The notes beneath the pieces are model-generated. The model saw only the letters and a list, made by a program, of their open reading frames with translations, searched no databases and had not been told where the DNA came from. Both the position numbers and the translations under genes were made by a program. From Holothuria scabra (lineage: Eukaryota > Echinodermata > Holothuroidea > Aspidochirotida > Holothuriidae): a stretch of DNA of 64,000 bases. Location of the stretch: positions 34,125,905 to 34,189,904 of the forward strand of contig CM074179.1 in NCBI GenBank assembly GCA_037179385.1, in the 5' to 3' direction. Below, piece by piece: positions 1-11,690 of the stretch. Each line of letters starts with the position of its first letter. Position 1 is the stretch's first letter.

Positions 1-121
1 TAAAAAGAAGAATACTACTGCACTCCAGTGCAATGTCCTTGGGTAATACCAAGGTCGCCTCCAAGGCCTGTGGTCAATTTTTGGTTCCTTGCAGTCACTT
101 TGGTGTATGTATGTGTGTGTG

Positions 122-1690
122 ACGGATTGGAATGCGAGGTATCTGGTGCGATAACTCAATAACGGAGTGATCTTTTTTTTTTAAACTTGGTATGTATGGA
201 GATGTTGTTGAGTAGATGTACTCTATTGTTATTGGTGGAGGTCAAAAGTCACTGGCGATCGCCAGAGGCCAAAAAGAGAATTTTGATAGTAGGTGAGAAT
301 GTTGGTACATTAACCAAAATAATTGGAAAGGGTCAAAAGGTCAAGAAGTAATGTTTCATTGATATCTCGCCGCTGAAACATTTTAGAGGGTTGGTGTAAT
401 GGATATTTGTGTTTGTTTAGGTGAGGTGCATGTGATGACCCACCTTGACCTCATTTGACCTTTGTGACCTTTTGTGACGCCTGGATTTGTCTTGATCAGA
501 CGATTCAAAAACGCAATTGCACTACCTACCTACGATGTCCCCAACTCGAGTAACTGGCATTTAAGTGACAGGTTAGCTAGTGTGGTGTCCAAATGCATTG
601 GAATGCAAGGTATGTGGTGCAATAACTCAATTACCAAGTAACATAGGGGGATGGCATTAAGCAAAGTTATGTTTGTGTAGGTAAAGTGCATGTGTTGATG
701 TACTTTGAACTCACTTGACCTTTGTGACTTTTTTGTGATGCCTGGATTTTAGGACAAATAAAAAAAAGCAATTACACTTGGAAATTTGGTTGTCCTCCCC
801 AAAACTTGGTTGTATCCCGTGGCAAATGCAAAACACCTTTGTAGGCTATAACAGTATTTCTTAGTGATGTATTGAAATAGGAAAAAAAAAACTAAACACG
901 CTCTGCTGTAAGCTATGGTACTGTAGCAACTTTAGACCCTAGAGGAAAACCAAATGAGGCTCATTTGAATGCTTTCATGCCTTATGACACACATCACTAA
1001 GACTATGTGGGTCATATGTCTTTGTTCATTTGGTATACAATCTAGCTGAGATTTTAAGCGGTTTGACAAATGCAGCCCAGTTTTCTATAATATTTTGTAT
1101 ACATATCACAATACTAAAATATGAAAGCAGTTTCTCTTCTTTACCTCTTCTTTCACCCTAGGGCTTTCAGAACACCCTCACCAGGTTAAAAGGTCAGGTT
1201 GAAAGTCATTTATTAGATTTTACAAAGCTATGTTTAATTCTTGGTCTTGTAGCCAAATTGTGAAATAGAAATTGGTGGTAATAAATCACTCTACCTTTAG
1301 TCGCACACTTGTGGACCTTTTCCTATTTTTGTTTTTGAAGCAAATACATTACAGTAGGTAGTCCAAAGAACAACCATGACGTAATTTCTAGTTGTCCATC
1401 ATGAATTTTGTTTATTAGGGATGACCAGATGACTGTTAAATCTCTTCCTTGCACACGGTGTTTATGTGAATGCACATGTTGACCTACTTTGAATGTAATT
1501 GACAACTGTAACTTCTTTGAAAAGTCTGGATTTGCATTAATGAGGTAGCTAGACCAAAAAGGCAATTAACTACCCTCCTTTACTGCCCGAAACTCAAGTA
1601 AATGACAGACATTTTAGTGAAAGGTGATGAGTGATGTATTTGTCAAATGGAAGTGGGAGGTATATGAGTTCGATAACCTGAACTTAAGAG
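122..1690. repeat. Degenerate interspersed direct repeats with TGACCT half sites
   Basis: Two phrases recur in diverged form. One (ggaatgcgaggtat...ataactcaat) lies near 128, 600 and 1650. The other (aggtg-aggtgcatgtg...ttgacctttgtgac...gcctggattt) lies near 418, 680 and 1460. A further stretch near 239-251 is a one-mismatch version of the AGGTCAAAGGTCA core that forms a tandem array at the right end of the window, so both edges carry members of the same repeat family. No open reading frame here looks coding. Confidence 0.6.
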
Positions 1691-1699
1691 TTAGTTTCC

Positions 1700-2357
1700 T
1701 TCCTGAACTGTAAACCTGGTCCACAGAATATGTTATGCAATATGACACTGTGATTAGTGTTCCTTTGAGCAACATCTGCTTGTAAAATTGTCTTTATTGT
1801 TCTTGGGCGTCCATAGCCAACATTGCCAGAACGGCCAAACGTTAGGTTTAATTATAGCAATAGTAAGCTAGCAATTCAGTTCAATTAGGGTAGCATAGTC
1901 AGTTTAGGATCGACGTGAGGATAGGAGATGCAGTAAGTTAATGTTAGGGACTAGTTTCAGTTTAGGGAATCGAGCATGACGTCACACAACTTCGTTTGGT
2001 AAAGCAGCTTGCAGAAAACCGAAGTATACATCGTTAGAGAAGCCTAACACAGGAGCCTACCATACGACGTCATAGGCCTCAATTACGAATAGTCTACCAA
2101 TCCTTGGAACAAAAGAAGTTCAACAATATATACTGTATGGTGTCACGAAGTTTGTAATTATTTAGTTCATTGTTATGATATAAGGGCATGAATTTTGCAA
2201 TTGTTTAGCTAATTTTGGCAATTAAATGTGCTCTTTCAGGAATTTGTCACATGCTTAGGCCTAACGTTAGCCACCGTTACAATACTAGAGCAAATACAGC
2301 TCAGCTACTGATATTGCAGCAAATAGTACAAGGGTTAGTCCAAATTTAGGTGTTGAC
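1700..2357. other. Leader region upstream of the gypsy gag gene
   Basis: This stretch precedes the gag start and should contain the 5' LTR and leader of the gypsy element. I could not delimit an LTR: no TG...CA pair flanked by a primer-binding site is evident and no second copy exists downstream, where the element is cut off. It contains AACGTTAG / AGGCCTAAC words typical of this genome. Nothing else recognised. Confidence 0.35.
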
Positions 2358-3023
2358 ATGGATCAGTCACAACCGCAAATTTTGAATTTCAAAACAGAGT
2401 TGCCCTCACACTTTTTGGGCACAGGCAACGAAGATTTCATGCAATGGTGTAGGCCCATGGAGGTTGCCTTGGATGCCTCTCCTAATGATGTGAGTGCTAA
2501 TCTAGCAAAGCTCTTACCATCCCGTTTGGGTAGAGCTGCATTTAGTTTTTGGGACAGTTTGCCCCCTGAAGTGAAAGCAGATTACACTGCTGCCAAGAAA
2601 AGAATGAAGGAAATTTTTGGTCAGCGTCAATTAATTACAAACTTTCAGTCATTTGTTAATGCGAGACCGAGGTACCCGGGTGAGGCCCTTGAGGTTCATT
2701 CAGCGGAATTGTCGAGATTAGTGTCAGAAGCCTTCCCCGATTATGATGGTAAAGCCAAAGAGGAAGAAACTTACCGTAGATTTTTGGCGGGACTTGACAT
2801 GAATTTAGTTCAGAAGTGTTATGAGCATGGGGCTAGCAATCTAAAAGAGGCAATGAAAATTGTTATGCAGGTCGAGCGAACAGTAGAGGCGAGCAAGTAC
2901 CATGGTACCTCGCCACATACTTTCTTCCGTCCTCCCCATTACTATTATTCAAGTGGCAGTCAACTAGGGTACCCCCACATGCAAGTAGTTTGTCACCTAA
3001 TAAGGGTATGGTTACCTCAATGA
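2358..3023 (+). pseudogene. gag: Gag-like protein of the Ty3/gypsy element
   Basis: The 221-codon frame starts at an ATG followed by an acidic, Trp-containing segment and a helical region (residues 20-180) of the retrotransposon gag/capsid kind, including FxGTGNEDFMQW and a downstream RFLAGLD motif, the equivalent of the common F-x-x-GL signature. In retrotransposons this protein packages element RNA into virus-like particles in the cytoplasm. The frame runs into a stop after a Tyr/Pro-rich tail; an Arg/Ser-rich continuation lies in another frame just downstream. It sits directly ahead of pol and is read the same way. The gag call rests on position plus capsid-like features, so subfamily is not assigned. 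Confidence 0.75.
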
Positions 3024-3441
3024 CTTGTAATGAGGGGCATGCTTGTACAAAAGCAGTGTCAGAAATTAAGGAACAAATAAGGAACTAGCAGAGATTGTGA
3101 AGCAATCTGTAAAACATCAAGGCTACGATCGGAGCCCTAGCTCAGGGAGGCAAAGTGAATACGGTCGAGGTCGTAGTCCCTCTAATCGCAACAATGAGAG
3201 TATGAAGTCAGAGTACTGGACATCAAATTCCCAAGGACGTAGTCCCATGCGTGGGGGTGAACCACGGTGGAGATCCCCAAGGAAAGATTATGTTTATCGC
3301 TCTCCTAGTCCAAATCCCAGAGGGTTCAACTCCCGAGAGAGTACTCCAGAGGGACGGAAAAGTACCAGTCCCGGGGCTAGAAGGGTCACTTTTGAGGAAA
3401 AGACTCCTCAATTAAGCAACACCATGGTAAATTTAAACTAG
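3024..3441 (+). pseudogene. Arg/Ser-rich C-terminal part of gag
   Basis: After a frameshift near 3070 a second frame gives a strongly basic, low-complexity segment with repeated RSPS and RGRSP-type motifs (3097-3441). It probably acts as the nucleic-acid-binding tail of gag. No CCHC zinc knuckle was found in any frame, so this lineage may use an Arg-rich tail instead; that is inference. It ends with a stop about 60 bases before the protease region. Confidence 0.6.
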
Positions 3442-3503
3442 ATGTAGCTTGGGATGTAGCGGAATCGTCAGCTAGTGAAACACTTTTTCCCTCCAATGAA
3501 TAT

Positions 3504-4285
3504 TTGGTAAGTACAAATACCATCTTGACAGGTGGAAGGGTATTGCCTTACATAAAGGTTGAATTAAATGGAGTTCCAACTGTTGCACTAGTGGACACAG
3601 GAGCCACAGTGTCTGTAATTGATGATGATTTTCGTAAAAGTCATTCAGCTTTGAGACGATTACCTGTTGAGCAGACTCCTTTAACAGTGTGTTCACATAC
3701 AGGAAGTGTTGTTGGTTTCACTAAAACTGATGTGGCCACTGATAATAGTACATACTTAGGAAAGTTTGTTGTTGGGGATGCATCACAAATTGATTATTGG
3801 ATGCAATTTTTTGTCTGAATTTAAGGTCAGTGTTAATATTGGGAGAGAAATGGTCATTTTTCAAAATGGGGAAGAAATTCCTTTCACTACTAGAACCGAG
3901 CCTAAACCGATACCCAGTGTATGCAACATGTGTATCAATGAACCAGTGAACGTTAGTCCCAATTCAGAATGCATTATACCATTATCAGTTGATCAAGTCT
4001 TGCCAGAAAACACTGATATTATGTTTGAGCCTCTGGATCTTAAGGAGTGCATTGGAGTCACCCCTGCCAGAGTCATAACCACGGTTAGAAATGGGGAAAG
4101 TTTTTGTTTTGGTTATGAATGCTTCAGACTATGATAACCATTCGTCCAAAGGAACCATATTAGGTCATGGATATATAATTTTAGGCAATCCGGAAGATGT
4201 GTTTTCATTGGTAGATGATGACCACCCTGAGGTGGGGTCTCCTTACCCTACAAAAGGAGATGATGTCCTTTGCAATTTAACTTGA
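3504..4285 (+). pseudogene. Retroviral-type aspartic protease and linker
   Basis: The frame beginning at 3504 contains the active-site motif VDTGATVSVID, typical of retropepsins (D-T/S-G-A). Such enzymes act as dimers to cleave the gag-pol polyprotein. A frameshift near 3780 moves the second half (IIGCNFLSEF, the usual I-I-L-G flap-end region) to another frame. The linker up to the reverse transcriptase is spread over two further frames (3766-4134 and 4091-4285). The order protease then RT matches pol of Ty3/gypsy. At least two frameshifts mean it is not translatable as one protein. Confidence 0.85.
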
Positions 4286-5936
4286 CAGAAGCCAATTTGA
4301 CAGAGAGTGAAGTAGAGGAAGCAAAAGCATTGCTGGAAGAGTTTAGTGATGTGTTTAGTAAGAATAGCACCGATTTTGGCAAAACTAATTTGGTCTCCCA
4401 TGCAATTAAGACGGGTGATGCCCCTCCCATTAAACAGAGAGCTTACAGGTCAAGCCCAGAAGTAAGGGAGGAAACTCAAAGACAATGCGATGACCTGTTG
4501 AACAATGATCTCATTGAGGAAAGCTTTAGCCCATGGTCCTCTCCAATAGTAATGGTCAAAAAGAAAGATGGTACGTTCAGATTCTGTGTAGACTACCGCA
4601 AGTTGAACAGTGTCACAGTTAAAGACTCCCACCCTTTTCCAAGAACAGATGATACCATTGATGCCCTATCAGGCAATTCATTGTTTAGTACTATGGATTT
4701 GTCCAGTGGGTTTTGGCAAGTGGAGATGGATCCAGAGGACAGGGAGAAAACTGCTTTCACTACTGGTGATAGTTTGTATCAATTTAAAGTGATGCCTATG
4801 GGGCTCACGAATTCTTTGTCCACATTTCAAAGACTGATGGAAGTTGTCTTACATGGGTTACATTGGTCAAAAGCTCTAGTATACATCGACGATGTGATTG
4901 TCTTTGGGAAAGATTTTCATGATAAGATGAGCAACTTACGTAATGTGTTTACCAGATTGCGTAGTGCAAACCTTAAGCTAAGTAAATGTCATTTCTTTCA
5001 AAGTCAGGTGACCTTCTTAGGTCATGTGATATCGAAAGACGGTACAAAACCGGACCCTAAGAATGTGGAAAAGATTTTCCGGTGGCCAGTTCGCACCAGT
5101 GTCACTGAGGTCAGGTCATTTTGGGCCTGAGTTCTTATTATCGTAGGTTTTTGAAAAATTTTGCAAAGAGGGCAGCTCCCTTGCATGAACTGAGACAGAA
5201 AGATACCCCATTTAGTTGGAATGAACAGTGTGAGGAAGCTTTCCAATATTTGAAGGGAGTATTAATCAGTCCGCCAGTGATGGCGTTTCCAAATTTTGAC
5301 TTGGAGTTCAAACTCTACACTGATGTATCTCAGTTTGCAATAGGTTCTGTCCTAGCTCAAATGCAGGATGGGAAAGAAAGGGTCATAGCCTATGCCAGTT
5401 GTGCTCTAAACCAAAGCCAACGAAAATGGTCGACATTTGACAGGGAATTATGGGTCATAGTGTGGTCTATTAGACACTTTAAACATTATCTATGTGCCAG
5501 TCACTTTAAGATAATCACAGACCACAAGCCTTTGAGAGGCCTTAGAACCTTGTCCTTAGAGAATGACGGTACAGGACGTAGAGCCAGATGGATGACCGAA
5601 TTAGATTTCCTAAACTGGGTGGTATTTCATAAAGAAGGTAGAAAGCATTTGAATGCTGATGCCTACTCACGCCTACCAGGGCTAAAACAAGATGAAACAA
5701 AACATAGCGTGAAAACGGATGATGACAAGGAGCGAAATGGGGAAGTAAATAGCATCTTCATAATGGGAATGAGAGAAAATGAGTATGCAGAATATTTATC
5801 AATGATGACAGATTGCAATGTACAAGATAACATTTGTGATATTAAAACTCATGATGTTTTATGGCAACAAAGTCAAGATTTTGACACGTTCACTGTTCCT
5901 GAATGGTGTGAAGTTGGTAAAAAACCACCTTTTTAG
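4270..5936 (+). pseudogene. Gypsy reverse transcriptase and RNase H
   Basis: The RT domain (4270-5118) shows the expected blocks: SPWSSPIVMVKKKDGTFR, the CVDYRKLN block, STMDLSSGFWQV, the F-K-V-M-P-M-G-L block, and the catalytic YIDD, followed by FLGHVIS. One frameshift at about 5119 moves into GLSSYYRRF and the RNase H domain (5121-5936), with TDVSQFAIGSVLAQ, FDRELW, ITDHKPL and the N-A-D-A-Y-S-R-L-P tether end. RT copies element RNA into DNA and RNase H removes the RNA. Catalytic Asp residues of YIDD and the TD/E/D set are present, so decay is mostly by small indels and is probably recent. Confidence 0.92.
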
Positions 5937-5967
5937 TGAGGTTTAGTACGGTAGCTAATATCTAAGG

Positions 5968-6655
5968 AAACTTTGGCATATGTTTGACGAACAAGTACTC
6001 CAAAACGTTTTGCTCTGCAGAAGGGTAGATGAAAAATTACCTGTCGTAATCCCCAGTATCATGGCACCTGAAGTGTTGAAACAGCTTCATGGAGGTATAT
6101 TAAGTGGTCACTTCAGTACCAAGAGAACTTGTGCCAGGGCTGAACAAATTTGCTATTGGCCATATATGATCAGGGATATACAGGTATATTGTAAGAGATG
6201 TATTGTCCGTGGAGCTAAAAGACAGCCAAACCCGCCATTTAGAGATCCTATGTAGCCCATGATTACAAGTAAGCCTTTTGAAAGGGTAGCTGCTGATATT
6301 ACGGAGTTGCCCTGCTACTCGAGTGGTAATAGGTATGTGTTGGTGGTGAAAGATTATTTCACCAAGTATATTAACTTGATGTATGCTATACCCAACCAGA
6401 CTGCAGAAACAGTAGCACAATGCCTGTTTGATACTTATTTCTGTGAACATGGCATTCCAGAGATTTTGCACACAGATCAAGGCAGTCAATTTGAGTCTGA
6501 CCTAATGAGGAAGTTGTGTAATCTTATGGGTATTGTGAAGACCAGAACAAGCCCCTATCATCCTCAGAGTGATGGTCAGGTAGAAAGATTTAATAGAACT
6601 TTGAAAAATGAACTTAGTAAGAGACTGTTTACGGTAGGTGGCCGATGGGTTAGTT
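5968..6655 (+). pseudogene. Gypsy integrase, truncated
   Basis: The zinc-binding H-H-C-C region is visible (LHGGILSGHF followed about 30 residues later by CKRC). After an in-frame TAG at 6253-6255 the catalytic core continues: AADITELP (first Asp), HTDQGSQF (second Asp) and DGQVERFNR (Glu), with the SPYHPQ block before the Glu. The enzyme inserts the cDNA into chromosomes. Homology stops after N-E-L-S-K-R-L-F; the rest of the frame is the LINE tail sequence. This marks the insertion or recombination junction. Confidence 0.88.
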
Positions 6656-6828
6656 AGTTAGTTAGATGGGACTTAACGACACACCAACACGAATGTGTTA
6701 TTTAGTGTCACCGAGTTAGACAAAATACAATGTTGGGGTGAAACTACCTAAAGAGGTAAAAAAAAAAAAAAAAACAAAATACAACGGGTGGACAATTTCA
6801 ACGAAAAGGAAAGCAAGCGGGAGCCATG
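6645..6828 (-). other. LINE 3' UTR, conserved stem-loop tail and (CTAA)n end
   Basis: In element orientation the UTR carries an A/T homopolymer, then the block gtgacactaaataacac-attc-gtgtt, in which AACAC and GTGTT pair around an ATTC loop, then ggtgtgtcgttaa and finally CTAACTAACTAAC. The same block recurs at 31310-31410, 28552-28660 (minus), 26150-26215 (minus) and 46400-46470. For LINEs of this kind the 3' end of the RNA is recognised by their own RT; that this stem-loop does so here is inference. Confidence 0.75.
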
Positions 6829-9800
6829 TCAGAATTTTTTATAGAGATTGCTTTCTTTGAGGAAGCCAAGAATACGTGAAGAATCGATTTGTTCAAACAA
6901 AGTTCTAAGGTCGGACACGGTGTAGTATTTTTGGCGAATATAGGAGTATTCGTAACAGTTGACGAGAATATGACTGACAGTGACAGCACAGTCACAGGGT
7001 ATACAGTATGGTCTTTCTTCTCCGTGAAGTAAATATGCGTGGGTAAGGTAAGTGTGACCAATGCGGGCCCTAACCAGCACTAAATCATCCCTCCGTTTAC
7101 TAGGGACTCCGTTTCCCCCAGTCGCTACTGTACCTTTTACTTGGTACAGTTTGTTTTCGGGAAAGGAATCCCACAGGTCTTGCCGTTTTGATTTTATAAA
7201 GTCATTGATGTTAGGGCGGTAGTCAGAGTGAGGCAAGTAGATGTTGGTGACGTCCATCTGAAGGGCTTCTTTAGCAAGCGCATCGACTCTTTCATTTCCT
7301 GGTATGCCCACGTGACTAGGGACCCACGCAAGCACAACTGATTTTTGAAGTTCTACCAAGTTAGAGTATACTTCACGGAGAACTGTTACTGAGGGGTGCT
7401 TGAATTTATTACCCTTTAATGCTAAGAGGCTTGACAATGAGTCTGTGAAAATAATGAACTGGTTACTGCTTGAGGCTCCAATCAGATCGAATGCCATCTT
7501 AAGTGCCTGGAGTTCGGCAGTAAAAATCTATGCACCATTCGGCAGTCTAAATTTCAAGGATGCGTCACGGCTTGACGCGGCAGCCGCAACCCTGTTTGCG
7601 GCCTCGGAGCCGTCAGTATAGATTGCATGATACTGATGATATTTTTGTCTAACCTCATTGAAGCTGTTGCGGTACACAAGTTCATTTGTTGAGTTCTTGG
7701 GATGTTTCCTCAGACTTAGGTCAATAGCTGGTTCGCACAACTTCCAGGGAGGAGTGGCAGGAAACGTAAACTGAGCCACAAATTCAGGGTCGCTGCACAC
7801 CTGTGTAAGAGCTTCCCCAATGCGAATACTAAATGGAGGAACAGCAGATGGTTTCCTCATATAAACGTCACTAAACCTATGGTTGAAAGTCGTCTCAAAG
7901 GTCTGGGTGTGTCTATGACTTCTCAGTTTCATGGCAAACTGAAGTGACAACTTCTTCCATCTTATTTGGAGTGGAGGTACGGAACGCTCCCAAGCAGATC
8001 CCGAGGCCTTGATTATGTATGGGGAGTAGTTTCCTGAGGTATGACTCACGTGCAGAGCCGTAAACAACACAACCATAATCAAGTTTAGACCGCACTAGGG
8101 ATTTATAGAGTCGAAGCAGAACGGGGCGGTCAGCTCCCCAGTCCATCTTTGAGACGACTTTCAATAGGTTTAGTGCTCCCTGGCACTTCCGCCTGAGATG
8201 TTCGATGTGGGCCTTGAAGTTGAGCTTATTATCGAGAACCAGACCGAGGAACTTAGTCTGAGGAACAACTGGGATGTGAACCCCGTTCAAACTCAAGTCT
8301 GGATCGCAATGGGCACCTCTTCGGTTGCAAAAGTGCATGCAAACAGTTTTGGTCCGAGAGAAACGGAAGCCGTTTCGGTCAGCCCAATGCTGTATCTTGT
8401 TCAGGCAGTTTTGCATAGGCCTCTCTACAGATCTCATGTTCCGTGAGGAACAGGTTATAGAGAAGTCATCAACAAACAAGGACTTCTCAATCCCAGTGTT
8501 CACCACACTGGCGAGGCTATTTATCTTCATGATGAAAAGAGTCACTGATAAGATGCTACCTTGAGGGACACCCATTTCCTGACCATGTAACTCTGACAAC
8601 ACACTCCCTACACGTACACGAAACACTCGATTTTGCAGAAAACTTCTAATGAACAGCGGCATCCGTCCCCTCAAAGCAGCAATGTGGAGGTCTTTCAGAA
8701 TGCCATACTTCCAAGTGGTGTCGAATGCCTTTTGTAGGTCGAAAAAACCGACACCACATGATGTCCGCGAATGAGGCCATCACGGACGGTGGATTCCAGA
8801 CGAACAGGTTGGTCAGTGGTGCTGTGGCCACGTCGAAAGCCACTTTGGTAATTGGTTCAAACCATTAGTTTCGAGAAACCAAACCAGACGGGCATTGATC
8901 ATACGTTCGAATGTCTTGCACAGACAGCTAGTGAGCGAAATAGGGCGACAGTTTTTGGCAAGTGATGGGTCCTTGCCCGGTTTGGCAATGGGAATGATAG
9001 TGGCTTCCCGCCAAACCGCTGGAAAGCTGCCGTTCTCCCACATACCGTTGAAGATCTCCAGCAATACCAGTAAAGAGTTATCTGGAAGATGTTTAAGAAA
9101 TTGGTAGTGAATCTCATCTGGACCAGTGGCAGTGTCATTACTTTTCTCGAGAGCAGCACGAAGTTCCGAGATATCGAAGAGGCAGTTGTAGGCCTCCGAG
9201 TTATCCGAGATGAAGTTCAAGTTCTGTTGTTCAACGGTATGTTGATATATCTGAAAGGCTCGCGAGTAGTGATTGCTTGACGAGTTAGATTCAAATTCGT
9301 CAGCGAGCAAATTGGCAATATCTGACCATTCTGTGCATTTTTGACCGTCTGGTTTGTTTATGTGTAGAGGACGAGTAGAAAGCTGCCTCCCACTAATTTT
9401 TCTGACCATGTCCCATGCCTTTTTGACAGGGGTGGAGGAATTAAGTTTAGAGATGTATTTTTTCCATGACTCCCGCTTGCTTAATTTAATTATGCGCCGT
9501 GCTTTAGCGTGGGCATTAAGATAGTTAACACGATTAACATTACTAGGGTACTTCTTAAACGTACTAAGGGCGTTTTTACGATCCTTGATCGCTTGTTCAC
9601 AATCCGTGTTAAACCACGGTTTGTGTTTACCACGTGGACTCGCAGAGGACTTAGGGATAGTTTTGGTAGCAATATTCACCAAGATACGTGTAAAATGAGA
9701 GATCTGGTTTTCTACACCATTAAAGGTGTCCCTTACGATCGTGTTTCTACAAAGATCGCTGAATGCAGACCAGTCAGCCTTTTTGAGTTGCCACCTAGGG

Positions 9801-10396
9801 ACTCTCTCTTCGGGAATTGGGTACGTAATATCGATTAAGAGTGGATAGTGGTCACTTCCGCACTGATCATCGTTGACTCTCCATTGAAGATCCATTAGGA
9901 TTTCAGGGGAGCAAATTGAGAGATCAATTGCCGAATGGGAACCAGAGGCTAGGTGAATGTAGGTGAAAGAACCGTCATTCAAAATGCATAGATCCCATGC
10001 AGCAACAATAGCTTCGATCACTCCACCCATCTGGTTAGTGTCAGTACAACCCCAAACGTCACTATGTGCATTGAAATCCCCCAGAAGCAGAAATGGGGTG
10101 GGTAGCTGACGGACAGCTTGTAAGTTAGTGTTCAGATGGATGGTGGAGTGTGGAAATGTTTCCTTGACCAGTATGGATGATCCCCCAATTGCTCTATTGT
10201 CAATGGGAGAAAGTACAGTTTTGTTGTACATGCTGTACCCTTTAAGTGTGATGTTGTCTGTGTCTCGAACAAAGGTTTCCTGTAGGCAAATAATCGAGGG
10301 AGACCAGTCTGCAATGAAGCATTTGATCTCCTCGTAGTTCGGTCTAAGTCCTCTGCAATTCCACTGGACTATAGCCACAGGTTTCCCGAGGGTCAT
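6829..10396 (-). pseudogene. LINE ORF2: APE endonuclease, reverse transcriptase, RNase H
   Basis: From the start at 10396 the protein opens with the APE motifs QWNCRG, CLQET, GDFNAHS, SAIDLSI and GSDHYP. A stretch of about 30 residues normally found between the second and third motifs appears deleted. RT follows, with IPIAKPGKDP, CRPISLTSC, MGVPQGSILS and the catalytic FVDD. RNase H has IYTDGSE, FTAELQA, FTDSLSS and VPSHVGIPGNE, and the tail has a CIPC...H....C knuckle. Breaks: frameshifts near 8865, 8745, 8690 and 7940, and one in-frame TAG at 7528-7530 inside RNase H. The protein nicks chromosomal DNA and copies its RNA in place. Full length is about 1,190 codons, as expected. Confidence 0.92.
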
Positions 10397-11675
10397 CCTT
10401 TGGAAATCTGTGGCTTCTTAGAGGAGCCGGTGGAGCTCTCAAGGCCAGAACGAGGGCACTGGCTGCTGAGCTCCATCAGCTCGTCCTCTTCTCCCTCTCT
10501 CCCCTCAACGCTCCAAACTTGTTAAAGAGTTGAATTGGGTCATCCGACCCTTTACTCACTTTGTTTTGTATTTTTATCCTAGGTGTGTCTTTGGTTTTTC
10601 GCTCTGCCATTGGTTTCTGTTGAATTTTCGTTGGTTTTGGTGGTGGTAGTAGTTTCTTTTGTTTTGGGTTTGGCTGTGTTACATTTGTCGGTGGTGTAAT
10701 TGTCTGAATGGTCTGAGATGTTGTAGACTGCTCTGATGGCTTTGGGAATGAGACTTTGATGGGCTTCGGAAAGCTGCTGTCCCTGGGCCAAGTCATATCA
10801 GTTTGGGTACCAGCAGACACTTTCGCAGTCCTCACAGCCCCAGCATAGCTCTTGAGCTGCTAGTCCTACGATTTGAAGGTGTCCCTAGCCTCTTTGTATG
10901 TAATGTTGTTGCAGGCTTTTATTTTCTGGATTTGTTTTTCCTCCATCCATTTTGGGCAGGTCTCACTACTTGCAGGGTGAGAGCCCTGACAATTACAGCA
11001 ACGCGGTGCCTCCCCACGGGTTTCACTGGTATGTCCCTCTTGACCACACTTTTCACAGGCTGCTGGCCTACTGCAATTCGACTTGAAGTGGCCGTAGCGT
11101 TGGCATTTAAAGCAGTGGACAGGGTTGGGGATGCATGTCTCAACCCTGACCTGCAAATATGCAATCTTCAGTGTTTTCGGGAGTTTGGGGGTGTTGAGGT
11201 AAGGATGAAAGTGCCAGTGGGCTTCCTTACACCCTCTCTTACGACTGAGATGCGGTGGAGGTGGCTTACATGTTGAGAAGCCAGGTCATCAAGAATCTCT
11301 TCATCAGAACAGTTCTTGATGTCCTGGCATCTGATAACACCCTTGGAGGAGTTAAGTGACCTGTGAGGGGTCAAAAACAAAAACAAAAACTTTGGTCTTT
11401 AGTAGGTTGTCTGCTTGTTTCTGGCGGCTGACCTCGACAAGGAGATCTCCAGAACGGAGTCTCTTGACGTCTTTAGGGGTGCCGACAACACCAGAAATTT
11501 TGTGGTCATCGTCCTTCTGCTTCGTTTTGCTGGGGGCTGGGGCGGGAGCCTGGGAACCTTCCGTCCTCACCTCCCCAGTCGGCGCTTTGTCTGTGCTTTG
11601 GCTCCTGAGGGAGTCAGGGGGAGTTGGGCCCTCCTTCCTGTCTTTCCCAGGGACCCAATGGAGAACGGACGTTTA
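10393..11675 (-). pseudogene. LINE ORF1: RNA-binding protein with CCHC knuckles
   Basis: The coding trace begins near 11675 without a clear ATG, passes a Pro/Ala/Lys-rich N-terminus, a folded-looking segment around 11168-11400 (R-C-Q-D-I-K...), and three zinc knuckles near 10930-11110. Knuckle 1 is intact (CFKCQRYGHFKSNC). Knuckle 2 has lost its last Cys (Arg instead). Knuckle 3 is a variant (CNC...H.....C). A Pro/Lys/Thr-rich tail follows and an acidic end (EEDELMELSS) terminates in TGA, which overlaps the ORF2 ATG as ATGA. It would coat LINE RNA. At least three frameshifts are present (near 11350, 11165 and 10840). Confidence 0.8.
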
Positions 11676-11690
11676 AGATAGTAGTTTAAA

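Larger units (their letters stand above)
2358..6645 (+). mobile_element. Ty3/gypsy LTR retrotransposon, 3'-truncated
   Basis: Domains run in Ty3/gypsy order on one strand: gag, aspartic protease, reverse transcriptase (YIDD), RNase H, then integrase (HHCC zinc finger and D,D,E core). Integrase after RNase H separates this from Copia. The reading frame is broken about seven times (frameshifts near 3070, 3780, 4110-4270 and 5119, a break at 5936-5970, an in-frame stop at 6253). Integrase similarity ends near 6631 and the 3' tail of a minus-strand LINE starts near 6648, so the C-terminal integrase, any chromodomain and the 3' LTR are missing. The element did not reappear beyond the LINE. Confidence 0.9.
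6645..11690 (-). mobile_element. I/Nimb-type non-LTR retrotransposon (LINE), near full length
   Basis: Read on the minus strand the element runs ORF1 (zinc knuckles), ORF2 (APE endonuclease, RT, RNase H, C-terminal CCHC), a 3' UTR with an A/T tract, and a (CTAA)n tail at 6648-6662. APE plus RNase H plus a CCHC ORF1 is the layout of the I superfamily (I, Nimb, Ingi, Tad, Loner); clade-level placement would need a tree. It has roughly five frameshifts and one in-frame stop, fewer than the other copies in this window, so it is the best reference copy. The 5' boundary near 11690 is set by loss of coding similarity and is approximate. Confidence 0.9.

Noticed and set aside
8198..8564. Plus-strand frames over the LINE RT region
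   Set aside because: They are antisense shadows of ORF2, which has recognisable catalytic motifs.
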